64,000 bases of DNA, from positions 1 through 64,000 of the forward strand of contig NZ_JAGUCO010000012.1 in NCBI RefSeq assembly GCF_018271995.1. The letters run 5' to 3'. The notes beneath the pieces were generated by a model, which did no database searches, was not told the origin of the DNA, and was given only the letters and a program-made list of their open reading frames with translations. Shown piece by piece: positions 9,696 to 19,320 of this stretch (position 1 is the stretch's first letter; each line of letters opens with the position of its first letter). Origin of the DNA: Carboxylicivirga linearis. GTDB taxonomy: Bacteria; Bacteroidota; Bacteroidia; Bacteroidales; Marinilabiliaceae. Both the position numbers and the translations under genes were made by a program.

Positions 9696-11390
9696 ATGAA
9701 TTATTCACTTTTTGATTTTCTAACTCTGATCGGCTCGTTGGGTTTGTTTCTTTTCGGAATGAAGATGATGAGCGAAGCCCTTCAAAAAGTGGCAGGATCG
9801 CGAATGCGTACTATCCTGTCAGCAATGACATCTAATAGGTTCTTAGGTGTTTTAACCGGGTTTTTAGTAACTACCATTATTCAATCCTCATCAGCAACAA
9901 CCGTAATGTTGGTTAGTTTTGTAAATGCCGGGCTAATGTCACTGGTAGAATCCATAGGGGTTATTATGGGGGCCAACATCGGAACTACAGTAACCGGATG
10001 GATTATAACATTATTTGGATTTAAAGTTAAAATCAGTGCGTATGCACTACCTATGATAGGTCTGGGTTTACCTTTAATCTTTTCAAAAAAACCTTCCAAC
10101 AGATCATGGGGCGAGTTTATAGTTGGTTTTGCCTTATTATTTTTAGGTTTAGAGTACTTAAAAGAGGCAGTTCCAAATATTAAGGAAAATCCTGAGATAC
10201 TAAGTTTTGTTCAGAATTATACGAATCTGGGTTTTGGATCAACTCTTATTTTCTTGTTTATCGGAACCTTGCTTACGGTCGTTATTCAATCGTCGAGTGC
10301 AACCATGGCACTTACTTTTGTAATGTGTAATCAGGGTTGGATTCCTTTTCATCTGGCGGCAGCAATGGTAATGGGAGAAAATATAGGTACGACTATCACA
10401 GCTAATATTGCGGCTGCGGTAGCTAATGTTTCTGCCAAACGAACTGCACGCGTGCACTTGTTATTTAATATGTTAGGTGTTATTTGGATGCTTCTAATCT
10501 TTAACTCATTTGTAGGTGGTATTGATTATTTTATCACTCAAAAAATGGGAGTTTCACCAAAAGATTCAGTGGCAGCTATACCTACGGCTCTGTCTATTTT
10601 CCATACTTCGTTTAATGTTATTAATGTTCTGATATTTATTTGGTTTGTTCCGTTTTTTAATAAAGCTGTAATTAAGATGGTTCCATCATCTGAAAATGAA
10701 GATGAAGAATTTAGATTGAAGTTTATTACAACCGGAATGCTTTCAACATCTGAATTGTCGATAATACAGGCTCGTAAAGAGGTACATTGGTTTGGACAGT
10801 TAACACAAAAGATGTTTGTGATGGTTAAAAAGCTCATTCATCAGGATAAAGATGCCAAATTCACCAAGAAATTTGCTCGTATTGAGAAGTATGAAGGTAT
10901 ATCGGATAATGTAGAAGTTGAAATTGCCAATTACCTTGCTGAAGTTAATCAGGGACGATTAAGTGATTTAGGTCGAAAACGTGTACGCGCCATGCTAAAG
11001 GTTGTGAACGATCTGGAGAGTATTGGAGATAGTAACTACAATTTGGCTCGATCGATGGTTCGAATGCGTAATGCAAACATCAAGTTTTCTGAAGAAATTA
11101 TGAAAAAGCTTGAATTAATGTTTAGCCTGGTTGATGAAGCTATCGAATTAATGATTAATAATCTGGAAGATAGTTCTGAGAATGTTAATCTTGAGAAAGC
11201 ACAATTAATTGAGATGGAAATTAATAGCTATCGTAATCAGTTAAAGGTAGAACACCTTGATAACATTAAAAACAAAGTTTATACCTATGAGGCGGGCATT
11301 ATCTTCAACGATATTTTCTCGGAATGTGAAAAACTGGGTGATTTTGTAATCAATGTAACAGAAGCATTGGCTGAAGTTAATCCTCAGTAA
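9696..11390 (+). CDS. Na+/phosphate cotransporter family protein with PhoU-like tail
   Basis: 564 residues. The N-terminal part is an inverted duplication typical of NptA/SLC34-type carriers. Each half carries the substrate-site motif: QSSSATT at 63-69 and QSSSATM at 198-204, embedded in about eight hydrophobic helices up to residue ~330. The C-terminal ~220 residues form long amphipathic helices like the PhoU domain that regulates phosphate uptake. The likely role is sodium-driven phosphate import at the cytoplasmic membrane. It is a single-gene unit with its own terminator and no pst or pho genes nearby, so the substrate is inferred from family only. Confidence 0.9.
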   Translation: MNYSLFDFLTLIGSLGLFLFGMKMMSEALQKVAGSRMRTILSAMTSNRFLGVLTGFLVTTIIQSSSATTVMLVSFVNAGLMSLVESIGVIMGANIGTTVTGWIITLFGFKVKISAYALPMIGLGLPLIFSKKPSNRSWGEFIVGFALLFLGLEYLKEAVPNIKENPEILSFVQNYTNLGFGSTLIFLFIGTLLTVVIQSSSATMALTFVMCNQGWIPFHLAAAMVMGENIGTTITANIAAAVANVSAKRTARVHLLFNMLGVIWMLLIFNSFVGGIDYFITQKMGVSPKDSVAAIPTALSIFHTSFNVINVLIFIWFVPFFNKAVIKMVPSSENEDEEFRLKFITTGMLSTSELSIIQARKEVHWFGQLTQKMFVMVKKLIHQDKDAKFTKKFARIEKYEGISDNVEVEIANYLAEVNQGRLSDLGRKRVRAMLKVVNDLESIGDSNYNLARSMVRMRNANIKFSEEIMKKLELMFSLVDEAIELMINNLEDSSENVNLEKAQLIEMEINSYRNQLKVEHLDNIKNKVYTYEAGIIFNDIFSECEKLGDFVINVTEALAEVNPQ

Positions 11391-11411
11391 TTAAAATATT
11401 TGAATATGAAG

Positions 11412-11438
11412 AACCGCAGCAATTAGCTGCGGTTTTTT
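11412..11438 (+). terminator. Terminator of the Na/Pi cotransporter gene
   Basis: Perfect stem AACCGCAGC/GCTGCGGTT with a five-base loop followed by eight T. Confidence 0.9.
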
Positions 11439-11444
11439 TTGTTT

Positions 11445-12149
11445 CTATTCGATTGTAAAACGAGCTAGTATTTGAGCTTCTAAATTAATTTTCTGAAACT
11501 CAATATCAGAAATATACCCGCTTTTATCATTTGCGCTCATTTTCATTACCACATTACTTTCCATTGCTGCAGTACGAGCGTAAATATTGCGTGAAATTTC
11601 CTGAATATACAAAGCTTTTCCTATCTTCTGGTCAACTGCCTCCGTTAGCATTTTTGCCTTGTTTTTGGCAGCTTTAATAGCATCAACTTTTACTTGTTGT
11701 CGATAATCTTCAATTTTAGAATGATCTAATTTAGTAACTGATATATTTGAAATATCCAGTTTCTCCAATACCATAAATACCTGAGCAACCGTTTTGCCAT
11801 TATAAGCTATTACTTCGTATTGTTTGGTGGTCATTATATTGGTTTTCTTAATCCAATGTTCCTGAAAATTACTTGAATAATCAATCACAGCAACATCTTT
11901 CTTAGTATCAATACCAATATCTGATAATGCTTTCATCATTCTCTGTTCCAATTGTTCCAGCGATACTTTAGCTTTATTGTCTTTTTCATCAATTATCACT
12001 TTCAGATAAATCATATCAGGTATGATTTCCATTTCAGCTTTACCGTTTACTTCAATGTATGGCTGATCGATAAAATTTTTGGCTGTTTGAGCTGTAATAG
12101 AAATGACAGCCATAAGGAGAATACCCAGGATGTATGTCTTTTTCATCAT
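11445..12149 (-). CDS. SIMPL (DUF541) domain periplasmic protein
   Basis: 234 residues. A signal peptide (ILGILLMAVISITAQ) ends near residue 21. The mature part is a SIMPL/DUF541 domain, recognisable from the start (YIEVNGKAEMEIIPDMIYLKVIIDEKD) and from the central segment KVDAIKAAKNKAKMLTEAV, where DUF541 proteins have their conserved Ala/Lys-rich helix. The family is periplasmic or outer-membrane associated; some members assemble into ring-shaped oligomers or protect against oxidative stress, but no catalytic function is established. The gene is transcribed opposite to the Na/Pi gene and appears to stand alone or to follow the methyltransferase gene 58 bases upstream. Confidence 0.8.
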   Translation of the reverse strand: MMKKTYILGILLMAVISITAQTAKNFIDQPYIEVNGKAEMEIIPDMIYLKVIIDEKDNKAKVSLEQLEQRMMKALSDIGIDTKKDVAVIDYSSNFQEHWIKKTNIMTTKQYEVIAYNGKTVAQVFMVLEKLDISNISVTKLDHSKIEDYRQQVKVDAIKAAKNKAKMLTEAVDQKIGKALYIQEISRNIYARTAAMESNVVMKMSANDKSGYISDIEFQKINLEAQILARFTIE

Positions 12150-12207
12150 AATAAGTTATTAAAGATTAGTTGTTTTATTGAAAGTGTATAAACAAATTCT
12201 AATAAAA

Positions 12208-12801
12208 TTACTTAGTTGCATTGAAAATTACAATACTTCCTGTTCCCTGGTGGGCATATCCTTGCGATAATTCAACTAATAAATGATCGTTTCGTGTAAT
12301 TGTATATTCGTTTAATTGTTGTTGGAGGCTTTCTGATGTTAACAACCAATCTTTGTTTTTAGGTCCTCCACTGTTGTAATTTAATTGATCGGTATGAAAA
12401 CCAACGATGAACAATTTCCCTTTTTCAGTTAATGATTGATGAAGCTTTTGCAGCATAGGATAGAATTCTTCAGAAGGCATATGTAAAAAACTAAGGGCAA
12501 TACAATCGAAAGTATTATCCGGAGCCGAATATTGCGTAACATCTTTTACCAGGTAATCTATGGTGGTGTGATTGTTTTTAGCTAATAAAAGAGCTTTATT
12601 CTTGCCTTCTTCACTAAAATCAACTGCCGTTACCTGCCAACCTTTTTTTGCAGCATATACCGCATTTCTACCTTCTCCTTCTCCAAGAAGCAACAGTTTA
12701 CCTGGTTTTAACTGATCAATAAATTCCTTGAATTCTTTATTAGGTTCAACTCCGTAAGCATATTCTTCTTTGCCAAACCGTTCATTCCACATTTCTTTCA
12801 T
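12208..12801 (-). CDS. SAM-dependent class I methyltransferase (TehB/TPMT-like)
   Basis: 197 residues. Motif I is LLLLGEGEGRNAVYAA (about 36-51), the GxGxGRN version shared by TehB and thiopurine-type methyltransferases. The acidic end of strand 2 is TAVDFSEEG (58-66), and the motif IV region is FDCIALSFLHMP (about 99-110). The N-terminus WNERFGKEEYAYGVEPN is also characteristic of this subgroup, which methylates small molecules or metalloid compounds. The exact substrate cannot be told from sequence. It sits in a minus-strand run with the SIMPL gene downstream and a lipoprotein gene upstream. Confidence 0.82.
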   Translation of the reverse strand: MKEMWNERFGKEEYAYGVEPNKEFKEFIDQLKPGKLLLLGEGEGRNAVYAAKKGWQVTAVDFSEEGKNKALLLAKNNHTTIDYLVKDVTQYSAPDNTFDCIALSFLHMPSEEFYPMLQKLHQSLTEKGKLFIVGFHTDQLNYNSGGPKNKDWLLTSESLQQQLNEYTITRNDHLLVELSQGYAHQGTGSIVIFNATK

Positions 12802-12859
12802 GTATTCAGATCTAAATTCTTAAACAATTAACAAATAGAAGAAATAAGGGTTTAATATC

Positions 12860-12898
12860 AAAAAAGAAATCCGAACCAGTTTTACCTGATCCGGATTT
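12860..12898 (-). terminator. Terminator of the Gly-rich lipoprotein gene
   Basis: Arms AAATCCGAACCAG (12867-12879) and CTGATCCGGATTT (12886-12898) with two imperfect pairs. On the minus strand the hairpin is followed by CTTTTTT. Confidence 0.75.
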
Positions 12899-12917
12899 TG
12901 AAAAAAAGTATTCGTCA

Positions 12918-13775
12918 TTATTTAGTAGGCTGTGTCGCCAATTGCACTTCTAATTTAATTTTTGATGCTTTTGATTGAGTGTCTCTGTTCATATCAGGAG
13001 CTCCGTGGCCACCTTCTTGCATTCCACCTCCTGGCATAGTTCCACCACCCTGCATTCCTCCTCCAGGTGGTGGTCCTCCCTGACCACCGCCTGGCATTCC
13101 ACTACCTCCTGGTCTTCCTCCGAGAGGGGGTGATGGATGGTTGTTTTCTTCATTTCCTAATGATAAAACAATATTGAATAGAGAATTTGATTGTATTAGT
13201 TTATCAGTATTAGGATTGATACTTTTATAGGGTATAAATATTTCACAGAAAAGCTGTTCCTTATCCATATCAATTGAATGAGAAGCTTTTATATCATTCA
13301 CCTCTTCCATAGCCAGCATTACTTCTTTTTTATACCCCAAAAAGCCTTTTAATGAAATACTGTTCTGCTGCATTGGTTTTTCAATTGGTTGCGAAGTTTT
13401 TGTAAAGTCAGGCTGTTTTGTACCTTCCTGCGAAGGTGTTGGACGTCCACCTCGTGAAGGATATTTTAAAATGCATGATAGTGTTTTAGAGGATAAAGTA
13501 TCCAACTCTATGCTTATTCCGTTTTGGTTGAATTGATGAATGGCATCCATTTCATTTAAACGAAATGCAAAGAAAATACCTTCGTTATTATTACTTATTT
13601 CGTAATTCAGTTTTGAATTAGCATCGAAAAACCGAAGAGGAATATGCCAGTCAGAAGACTCTCCATCAATTTTTATTTCTGATGATTGCCATTGGGTTTC
13701 AATGTGTACTTTTTTAGAACACGAAAGATTTGAAACCAGTATAAATACCAGAAGAAATTTAAAAACAATTTTCAT
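12918..13775 (-). CDS. Lipoprotein with CBM9-like domain and Gly/Pro/Met-rich segment
   Basis: 285 residues. The lipobox Cys is in VSNLSCSKK (Cys19). The region from about residue 30 to 205 (KIDGESSDWHIPLRFFDANSKLNYEISNNNEGIFFAFRL) resembles CBM9/DOMON-type beta-sandwich proteins of this phylum. Between about residues 215 and 262 is a low-complexity stretch of GGG, PGG, MPGGG and MQGGG units, followed by a charged tail. A second small Gly/Pro patch (RGGRPTPSQEG) lies near residue 107. The protein is probably anchored in the outer membrane. Function unknown; the Gly/Met-rich stretch may be a flexible linker, a protein-interaction region or a soft-metal binder. It has its own terminator. Confidence 0.75.
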   Translation of the reverse strand: MKIVFKFLLVFILVSNLSCSKKVHIETQWQSSEIKIDGESSDWHIPLRFFDANSKLNYEISNNNEGIFFAFRLNEMDAIHQFNQNGISIELDTLSSKTLSCILKYPSRGGRPTPSQEGTKQPDFTKTSQPIEKPMQQNSISLKGFLGYKKEVMLAMEEVNDIKASHSIDMDKEQLFCEIFIPYKSINPNTDKLIQSNSLFNIVLSLGNEENNHPSPPLGGRPGGSGMPGGGQGGPPPGGGMQGGGTMPGGGMQEGGHGAPDMNRDTQSKASKIKLEVQLATQPTK

Positions 13776-13903
13776 ATTGAAATTAATAGTTACTTATTCA
13801 TTGATAAAAGTATATCAATCAAGAAGTGTGTGATAATATTTTAAATGTACACACCAATTTTAGCAACCAAAGCAACTATAAATTCTATAACACGAAATAA
13901 TGT

Positions 13904-15274
13904 TTAAACCAGCAATGAAAAGAAGAAGCTACCAATAGTAAGGTAGATAAACATTCCAATAATATCGTTGAGTGTTGTAACAAATGGTCCGGTAGCTACA
14001 GCTGGATCTATCTTTAATCGATTTAAAAGTAGAGGAACAAAAGTACCAAACAGACTGGCAAAAACTACAACTGAAAACATGGCGGCTGTAACCGTTGAAG
14101 TAAGAGCTAAATCGGCACCTGCTATTTTATTATAAGCAAATATAAGTATTGATAAGATAGTTGCATTCAATAAAGCAATTAGTACTTCTTTCAATAGTTT
14201 ACCAACAGTAGAGTCTAATCCTAAATTACCTGATGCTAATGATTGAACTACAATAGCTGATGATTGCATGCCCACATTACCACCCATTGCAGCAATTAGA
14301 CCCATAAAAAAAGCAAGTTGTGGATGTTCGTCAATAATTCCTTCAAACCCACCTATAACTCTTGATCCAAGAATACCACCTACTAAGCCAATTAAAAGCC
14401 AAGGGATTCTGGCACGTGTATGACGGATAACATTATCTGATGCTTCAATATCATTAGTCAAACCTGATGCTAACTGGTAATCTTTTTCAGCTTCTTCTCG
14501 AATAACATCTACAACGTCGTCAATAGTAATACGCCCAACCAATCGCCCTACGGAATCAATTACCGGAAGAGCTACTAAATCGTACTTGTCCATGATGTAA
14601 CTTACCTCTTCTGCTTCAACATCTTCTTTAACAGATTTTACATCTGCATTGTAAATGTCTTTAACAATGGAATCAACCGGACTAAGCAGCATTTTTTTCA
14701 GAGATAAGGTTCCTTTTAAAATTCCATCATTATCAACTACATATACATAATATATCTCATCAACTTCTTCAGCCTGGCGACGCATACTTCGCAAACAAGT
14801 TGGGATATTCCAGTTTTCTTTCACTTTAATCAGCTCTTTGGCCATCAAACCACCCGCCGAATTTTCGTCGTAATTCAGTAGGTCTGCAATATCGCCGGCA
14901 GTGTTTACATCATCAATATGTGAAAGAATCTCTTGCTGTCGTTCATCATCCATTTCTCCAATAATATCGGCAGCATCATCGGAGTCCATATTATCGATAA
15001 AGCGCTTTGCAATAATCTCACTTGGCAGGCTTTCAAGAAATCTCTTTCGATCATCTTCTTCAAGTTCAGTAAGAACATCAGCGGCTTTATCATCATCCAT
15101 CAGGAAGTATAAAAACTTAGCTTCCTCAATGGATAATTCCTCATATATTTCGGCAATATCAGCCGGGTGAAGATCGGTTAACAGAGATGTTATAGTATTC
15201 TCATCCTTTGCAGAAATGAGTTCTTGTAAACGGTCTATATACTCTCTTGTTAATTCAAAATTCACCATAATCAT
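13904..15274 (-). CDS. mgtE: Magnesium transporter MgtE
   Basis: 456 residues with the complete MgtE architecture: an acidic N-terminal superhelical domain (about 10-130; DLHPADIAEIYEEL, DMDSDDAADIIGEM-type repeats), two CBS domains (about 135-260) that sense Mg2+, and a C-terminal bundle of five membrane helices (about 290-456) with the pore signature GGNVGMQSSAIVVQSLA. It is a gated Mg2+ channel of the cytoplasmic membrane. Translation may begin at the Met two codons downstream (MVNFEL, 15268). It is followed upstream on the same strand by rsmA with 20 bases between, so the two are probably cotranscribed, a common pairing in this phylum. Confidence 0.95.
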   Translation of the reverse strand: MIMVNFELTREYIDRLQELISAKDENTITSLLTDLHPADIAEIYEELSIEEAKFLYFLMDDDKAADVLTELEEDDRKRFLESLPSEIIAKRFIDNMDSDDAADIIGEMDDERQQEILSHIDDVNTAGDIADLLNYDENSAGGLMAKELIKVKENWNIPTCLRSMRRQAEEVDEIYYVYVVDNDGILKGTLSLKKMLLSPVDSIVKDIYNADVKSVKEDVEAEEVSYIMDKYDLVALPVIDSVGRLVGRITIDDVVDVIREEAEKDYQLASGLTNDIEASDNVIRHTRARIPWLLIGLVGGILGSRVIGGFEGIIDEHPQLAFFMGLIAAMGGNVGMQSSAIVVQSLASGNLGLDSTVGKLLKEVLIALLNATILSILIFAYNKIAGADLALTSTVTAAMFSVVVFASLFGTFVPLLLNRLKIDPAVATGPFVTTLNDIIGMFIYLTIGSFFFSLLV

Positions 15275-15294
15275 TAAAATTTAATGGGTTTCAG

Positions 15295-16071
15295 TTAGCT
15301 AATAGGATTCTCCTCGATCATTTTTGTCAATTCAATAAAGTCCTGAACGCTCATTTGTTCAGGTCTTCTTGTTAAAAAATCATGATCGGCAATCGCTTCT
15401 TTGTTGAAATCGATGGTTTTTAGTGAGTTGCGAATGGCTTTTCTTCGTTGATTAAAAATGGCTTTAACAACTCTCACAAATAGTTTTTCGTCGCATTCGA
15501 TTTTTTCAACATCGTTACGTTCCAGTCGAATGACAGCAGATTTAACTTTTGGAGGTGGATCAAACACATGCTCATCAACTGTAAATAAATAATCGATTTT
15601 GTAAAAAGCTTGTAACAAAACACTTAATACTCCATATGTTTTTGAACCAGGTCCGGCAGCCAATCTTTCAGCCACTTCTTTTTGCAACATACCTACCACC
15701 TCAGGTATCTGGTTTCTGTATTCAAATACTTTAAAAAAGATAGGACCAGAAATGTTATAGGGAAAGTTACCTATCAGAGCAAAAGGCTCGCTAAATAATT
15801 CTGTTAAATCAAGCTTTAGAAAATCTTTATAAAAAATGCGTCCTTCCAGCTCAAAGTAATGAGCTTTTAAATATTCAACCGATTCAACATCCAACTCAAC
15901 CAATTTCAAGTCAATATTGTCTCTTTTAACCAGATATTGGGTAAGAACACCTGTTCCCGGGCCTAACTCTACCACTTTTTTTTGTGAAGGCGAAAGGCTC
16001 TCAACAATACGTTGTGCAATATCTAAATCGCGGAGAAAGTGTTGTCCGAGATGTTTTTTAGCTCTTACCAT
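15295..16071 (-). CDS. rsmA: 16S rRNA dimethyladenosine transferase
   Basis: 258 residues. Methylates two adjacent adenosines in the 3' hairpin of 16S rRNA during small-subunit assembly (KsgA). KKHLGQHFLRD (5-15) is the family N-terminus, VVELGPGTGVLTQ (33-45) binds SAM, and NFPYNIS (102-108) is the catalytic NxPY motif, here with Phe in the second position as in many Bacteroidota. The C-terminal domain has the usual NQRRKAIRNSLK. It lies upstream of mgtE in the same direction. Confidence 0.96.
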   Translation of the reverse strand: MVRAKKHLGQHFLRDLDIAQRIVESLSPSQKKVVELGPGTGVLTQYLVKRDNIDLKLVELDVESVEYLKAHYFELEGRIFYKDFLKLDLTELFSEPFALIGNFPYNISGPIFFKVFEYRNQIPEVVGMLQKEVAERLAAGPGSKTYGVLSVLLQAFYKIDYLFTVDEHVFDPPPKVKSAVIRLERNDVEKIECDEKLFVRVVKAIFNQRRKAIRNSLKTIDFNKEAIADHDFLTRRPEQMSVQDFIELTKMIEENPIS

Positions 16072-16219
16072 TATTTGAAATTATAATTTGTGAAACGAAA
16101 AAGTATTTTTTCAAAAACACTTAATTGTATATCTTTCGGCGCTTTTTCAGGCTGCAAAGGTATATTTTTAATACGATAGCTCTGATGTAAGGTACCCAAA
16201 AATTTAAATTCTTTCAAAA

Positions 16220-17209
16220 TTGAAGACGCGACTATCTAAAATAATTCAATACATCCTATTTCCGTCTATTGGTATATTTATTATTTGGCAACTGTATAAA
16301 GATCAGAAAGCTGATGAAATAATGCAGGTACTAAAAAACGATATGGATTTTAGCTGGATTGGTTTATCTGTGCTTTTGGGCTTGTTAAGTCATGTTAGCC
16401 GGGCATTAAGATGGAGAATACTGATAGAACCCGTTGAGCGAAAACCAAGATTCAGCAATACTTTTTGGGCGGTTATGACAGGTTACCTTGCCAACCTGGT
16501 TTTTCCACGTATGGGCGAAGTTTCCAGATGTGGTGTGATAAGTAAGTATGAGAAAATGTCTTTTACTCGGGTAGTTGGAACAGTGGTTGTTGAGCGTTTA
16601 TCTGATTTATTGATGCTGATCTTAATTACTTTTGTGGTTTTATTTCTTCAGTTTGATTTATTTCTGGTTCTTTTAAAAAACAATGTTAATACCTCCGCTA
16701 TCACCAACTTATTAACGTCCCCTGTATTTTATGCCATCGTTGTTTTATTGGTTGTATGCGTTTTTGTAGTAATCCGGTACTCCAGTAGAATTAAATTCCT
16801 GAGACATGTTCGTAATCTTTGGAAAAAGTTCTCTGATGGACTGGGATCATTTAGAAAAATAAAGAATGTACCGGCGTTTATTTTCCATACTTTGTTTATA
16901 TGGACAATGTATTTTCTGATGATTTATGTATGTTTCTTTAGCATGGATCAAACATCTGTTTTAACCATTGATGCTGGAATTACTATTCTTTTAACAGGAA
17001 GTTTAGGAATGTTGGCTCCTGTACAAGGAGGAATTGGACCATGGCATTTTATGGTAATTGCAACCCTTAAGTTATATGGTATTTCAGCTGATGCAGCAGG
17101 TGTGTTTGCTTTGGTGGTTCATGCTGCACAAAATTCCATGATTATTGTAGTCGGACTTATTGCTTTTTTGGTACTTCCGTTTATTAATAAGACTACAGAT
17201 GAAGCCTAA
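16220..17209 (+). CDS. Lysylphosphatidylglycerol synthase-type membrane protein (UPF0104)
   Basis: 329 residues with about eight hydrophobic helices and no soluble domain. It belongs to the LPG_synthase_TM/UPF0104 family, recognised by SHVSRALRWRILIEP (56-70), NLVFPRMGEVSRCGVIS and GGIGPWHFMVI. These proteins resemble the flippase half of MprF and are thought to move lipids or lipid-linked intermediates across the membrane. The start used is TTG at 16220, because no ATG lies near in this frame. It overlaps the next gene by 11 bases, and that gene encodes a protein of the same type, so the two form a translationally coupled pair. Confidence 0.8.
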   Translation: MKTRLSKIIQYILFPSIGIFIIWQLYKDQKADEIMQVLKNDMDFSWIGLSVLLGLLSHVSRALRWRILIEPVERKPRFSNTFWAVMTGYLANLVFPRMGEVSRCGVISKYEKMSFTRVVGTVVVERLSDLLMLILITFVVLFLQFDLFLVLLKNNVNTSAITNLLTSPVFYAIVVLLVVCVFVVIRYSSRIKFLRHVRNLWKKFSDGLGSFRKIKNVPAFIFHTLFIWTMYFLMIYVCFFSMDQTSVLTIDAGITILLTGSLGMLAPVQGGIGPWHFMVIATLKLYGISADAAGVFALVVHAAQNSMIIVVGLIAFLVLPFINKTTDEA

Positions 17210-18140
17210 ATGGCCATATCTGCGATTGGGAAAGCGACTTATATTTATTTTAGTTTCGTTTGGAGCTTACTATTTTATCGTAAAAAGGTTAACCGAATTT
17301 CAGCATTGGAATGAATTGTTACAGTTTTCGAAGCCTGATAGGGAGACACTTTTTCTGTTTATTCTCTTCTTATTACTTTGGTTTGGTAACATTTTAACTG
17401 AAACTAAAAAATGGCAAATACTCATAAGGCCGTTTTTGAATGTACCCTTTAAAGAAGCGTTGATACAGTTTTTTGCGGGCTCGTATACTGCTGTGGGTTC
17501 TCCTGCCCGCTTAGCTGAACCAGGGGGAAGAATGGTGTTGATGAAAAAAGGGCAACGCCTAAATGCGCTAATGATGACCAGTATTGGCGGTTTTATTCAA
17601 AATATAGTAATTGGTGTTTTTGGGGTATTATCTCTTTATTTTATCGATTTTAAATTGAATTGGAAGATTACAAATAGTCATTGGTTAATATGGATTATGG
17701 CTTTTTTTTTAATCTCAACTATCCTCGTTATTATCTTACTTTCTTTCAAAAATAAATGGAGTCAATGGTTGAATCAACTAAGAAAAGTAAATATTCGCAT
17801 TGTTTTTAAATCTGTATTGTACACAATTATTCGATTTATCATTTATAACATTCAATTAATTGTTTTAATGAGAATTTTTTATTCCAGTGTTGATATATCG
17901 CAATTGTTTCTACTTACACCTATTTACTTTTTCATCATCACAATAGTACCCTCATTTATTTTGGCTGATATTGGTATCAGGGGATCGGCAGCGTTTTTAG
18001 TTTTTTACAATTTAGGGATTAGTGAGCCTGTTTTACTCACGGTTATTCTTTTATTATGGTTTTTTAATGTGGTTATTCCAGCCTTAATCGGAGGGGCGAT
18101 ATTGCACATTAAAAAGGGATTAATGGGTTCAATAAGTTAA
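17199..18140 (+). CDS. Second LPG_synthase_TM-type membrane protein
   Basis: 313 residues from the ATG at 17199 (MKPKWPYLRLGKRL), which overlaps the stop of the preceding gene by 11 bases. This start is preferred over the TTG at 17160 because it gives a compact basic N-terminus before the first membrane helix. There are about eight helices. GSYTAVGSPARLAEPGGRMVLM near residue 98 corresponds to the conserved loop of the family, and the C-terminal part has ILADIGIRGSAAFL. It is a distant paralogue of the upstream protein and the pair may work as one flippase-like unit. Substrate unknown. Confidence 0.75.
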   Translation: MKPKWPYLRLGKRLIFILVSFGAYYFIVKRLTEFQHWNELLQFSKPDRETLFLFILFLLLWFGNILTETKKWQILIRPFLNVPFKEALIQFFAGSYTAVGSPARLAEPGGRMVLMKKGQRLNALMMTSIGGFIQNIVIGVFGVLSLYFIDFKLNWKITNSHWLIWIMAFFLISTILVIILLSFKNKWSQWLNQLRKVNIRIVFKSVLYTIIRFIIYNIQLIVLMRIFYSSVDISQLFLLTPIYFFIITIVPSFILADIGIRGSAAFLVFYNLGISEPVLLTVILLLWFFNVVIPALIGGAILHIKKGLMGSIS

Positions 18141-18238
18141 AATCATAAAAAAGAGGTCTTTAAATCTATTTCTATTTTTAGAAATCTCCTTATCTTTAAA
18201 ACTTGAATATTAATCAATAACCTGATTACGCATCAATA

Positions 18239-19300
18239 ATGGAAAAACACATACTTTCCCTCATACAAGAAAATAACCGTGTCATCATTCCTAATTTTGG
18301 AGCTTTTATAGTTGCTAAAGAAAACGGTTTTACCATCTTATTTAATAATTTCTTAAGCTTTAACGATGGTCTTCTAATCGATCATGTATCGTCTGCAGAT
18401 AATTTAACCAATGAGCAAGCTACAGAGAAAGTGGATAAGTATGTGGAAGATGTTAAGGCAAAGCTTGATTCGGTTGGTGAATATCAAATTAAGGGATTAG
18501 GTACCTTCACAAAAGATTCTACTGGTATTTTACGATTTACGCAGGCTGATGAAATAAACAATGAGGAGGATTTGAAAGAAGAGAGTGAATTATTGGATTT
18601 GGATGGTGCGGTTAATGAAGAGGAGAAAGTTGAGGATAAACCTGAAGAGCCTGTTAAAACACCAGAAGAAACAAAAGTAAATGAGGAGCCTTTAGTTGAA
18701 GTGGAGGAAGAAAAGATTGAAGAGAAAATCGAAACAAAAATAGAAGAACCTGCCCCAACGGAAGAATCAAAAACAACGGTTACCAATATTACCAATCAGT
18801 ATATTCAAGAGGATAAGAAAAGAAAGAATAGAGCTATCCTTATTTTTCTTATTGTTTTTGTGTTATTACCGCTTATTGGTGTAATTATCTATTTTTCATT
18901 CTTTAGCAAGGATGCAAAACCTGTTAAAAAAGAAGTTGCACAACCAGTAATTGAAAAGCCAAAGACTGAAGATAGCATTCATTTAGATGAGAAGTTACAG
19001 GGAGATGTGGTTGCAAGTCCTGAAGTTAAAGAAGAGGATAAAACAGCAGAAGTAAAACAGGTTGATATTAAAAAGCCACATCATATTATCGTAGGTAGTT
19101 TTAAAAATGCTGAATATGCTCAGAGTTATATAAAATCATTGGAAGCTAAAGGGTTTGATAAATGCACTACCTTGGATCATAATGGTATGACATTGGTTAG
19201 TATCGAGTCTTTCGACAGAGTGTATAAAGCACAGAAAAAGCAGGAAGAAATTTTAGAAAGCAATCGTATTGAATCCTGGATATTAACAAAGAGAAATTAA
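18239..19300 (+). CDS. HU-like / SPOR domain membrane protein
   Basis: 353 residues. The N-terminus (MEKHILSLIQENNRVIIPNFGAFIV, then NFLSFNDGLL) is the prokaryotic CCDC81-type HU domain found in Bacteroidota. A Glu/Lys/Pro-rich linker spans about 105-185, one membrane helix (AILIFLIVFVLLPLIGVIIYF) lies near 199-219, and the C-terminal ~75 residues (HHIIVGSFKNAEYAQSYIKSL) form a SPOR domain that binds denuded peptidoglycan glycan strands. The topology is cytoplasmic HU part and periplasmic SPOR, so it could link the division site or cell wall with cytoplasmic partners. A single-gene unit with its own terminator. Confidence 0.85.
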   Translation: MEKHILSLIQENNRVIIPNFGAFIVAKENGFTILFNNFLSFNDGLLIDHVSSADNLTNEQATEKVDKYVEDVKAKLDSVGEYQIKGLGTFTKDSTGILRFTQADEINNEEDLKEESELLDLDGAVNEEEKVEDKPEEPVKTPEETKVNEEPLVEVEEEKIEEKIETKIEEPAPTEESKTTVTNITNQYIQEDKKRKNRAILIFLIVFVLLPLIGVIIYFSFFSKDAKPVKKEVAQPVIEKPKTEDSIHLDEKLQGDVVASPEVKEEDKTAEVKQVDIKKPHHIIVGSFKNAEYAQSYIKSLEAKGFDKCTTLDHNGMTLVSIESFDRVYKAQKKQEEILESNRIESWILTKRN

Positions 19301-19320
19301 TGAACTAAGAATAGTATAAA

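Noticed and set aside
12975-13140. Possible CRISPR or tandem DNA repeat
   Set aside because: The repeated GGTGG/CCTCC pattern is the coding sequence of the Gly-rich lipoprotein segment, without regular spacers.
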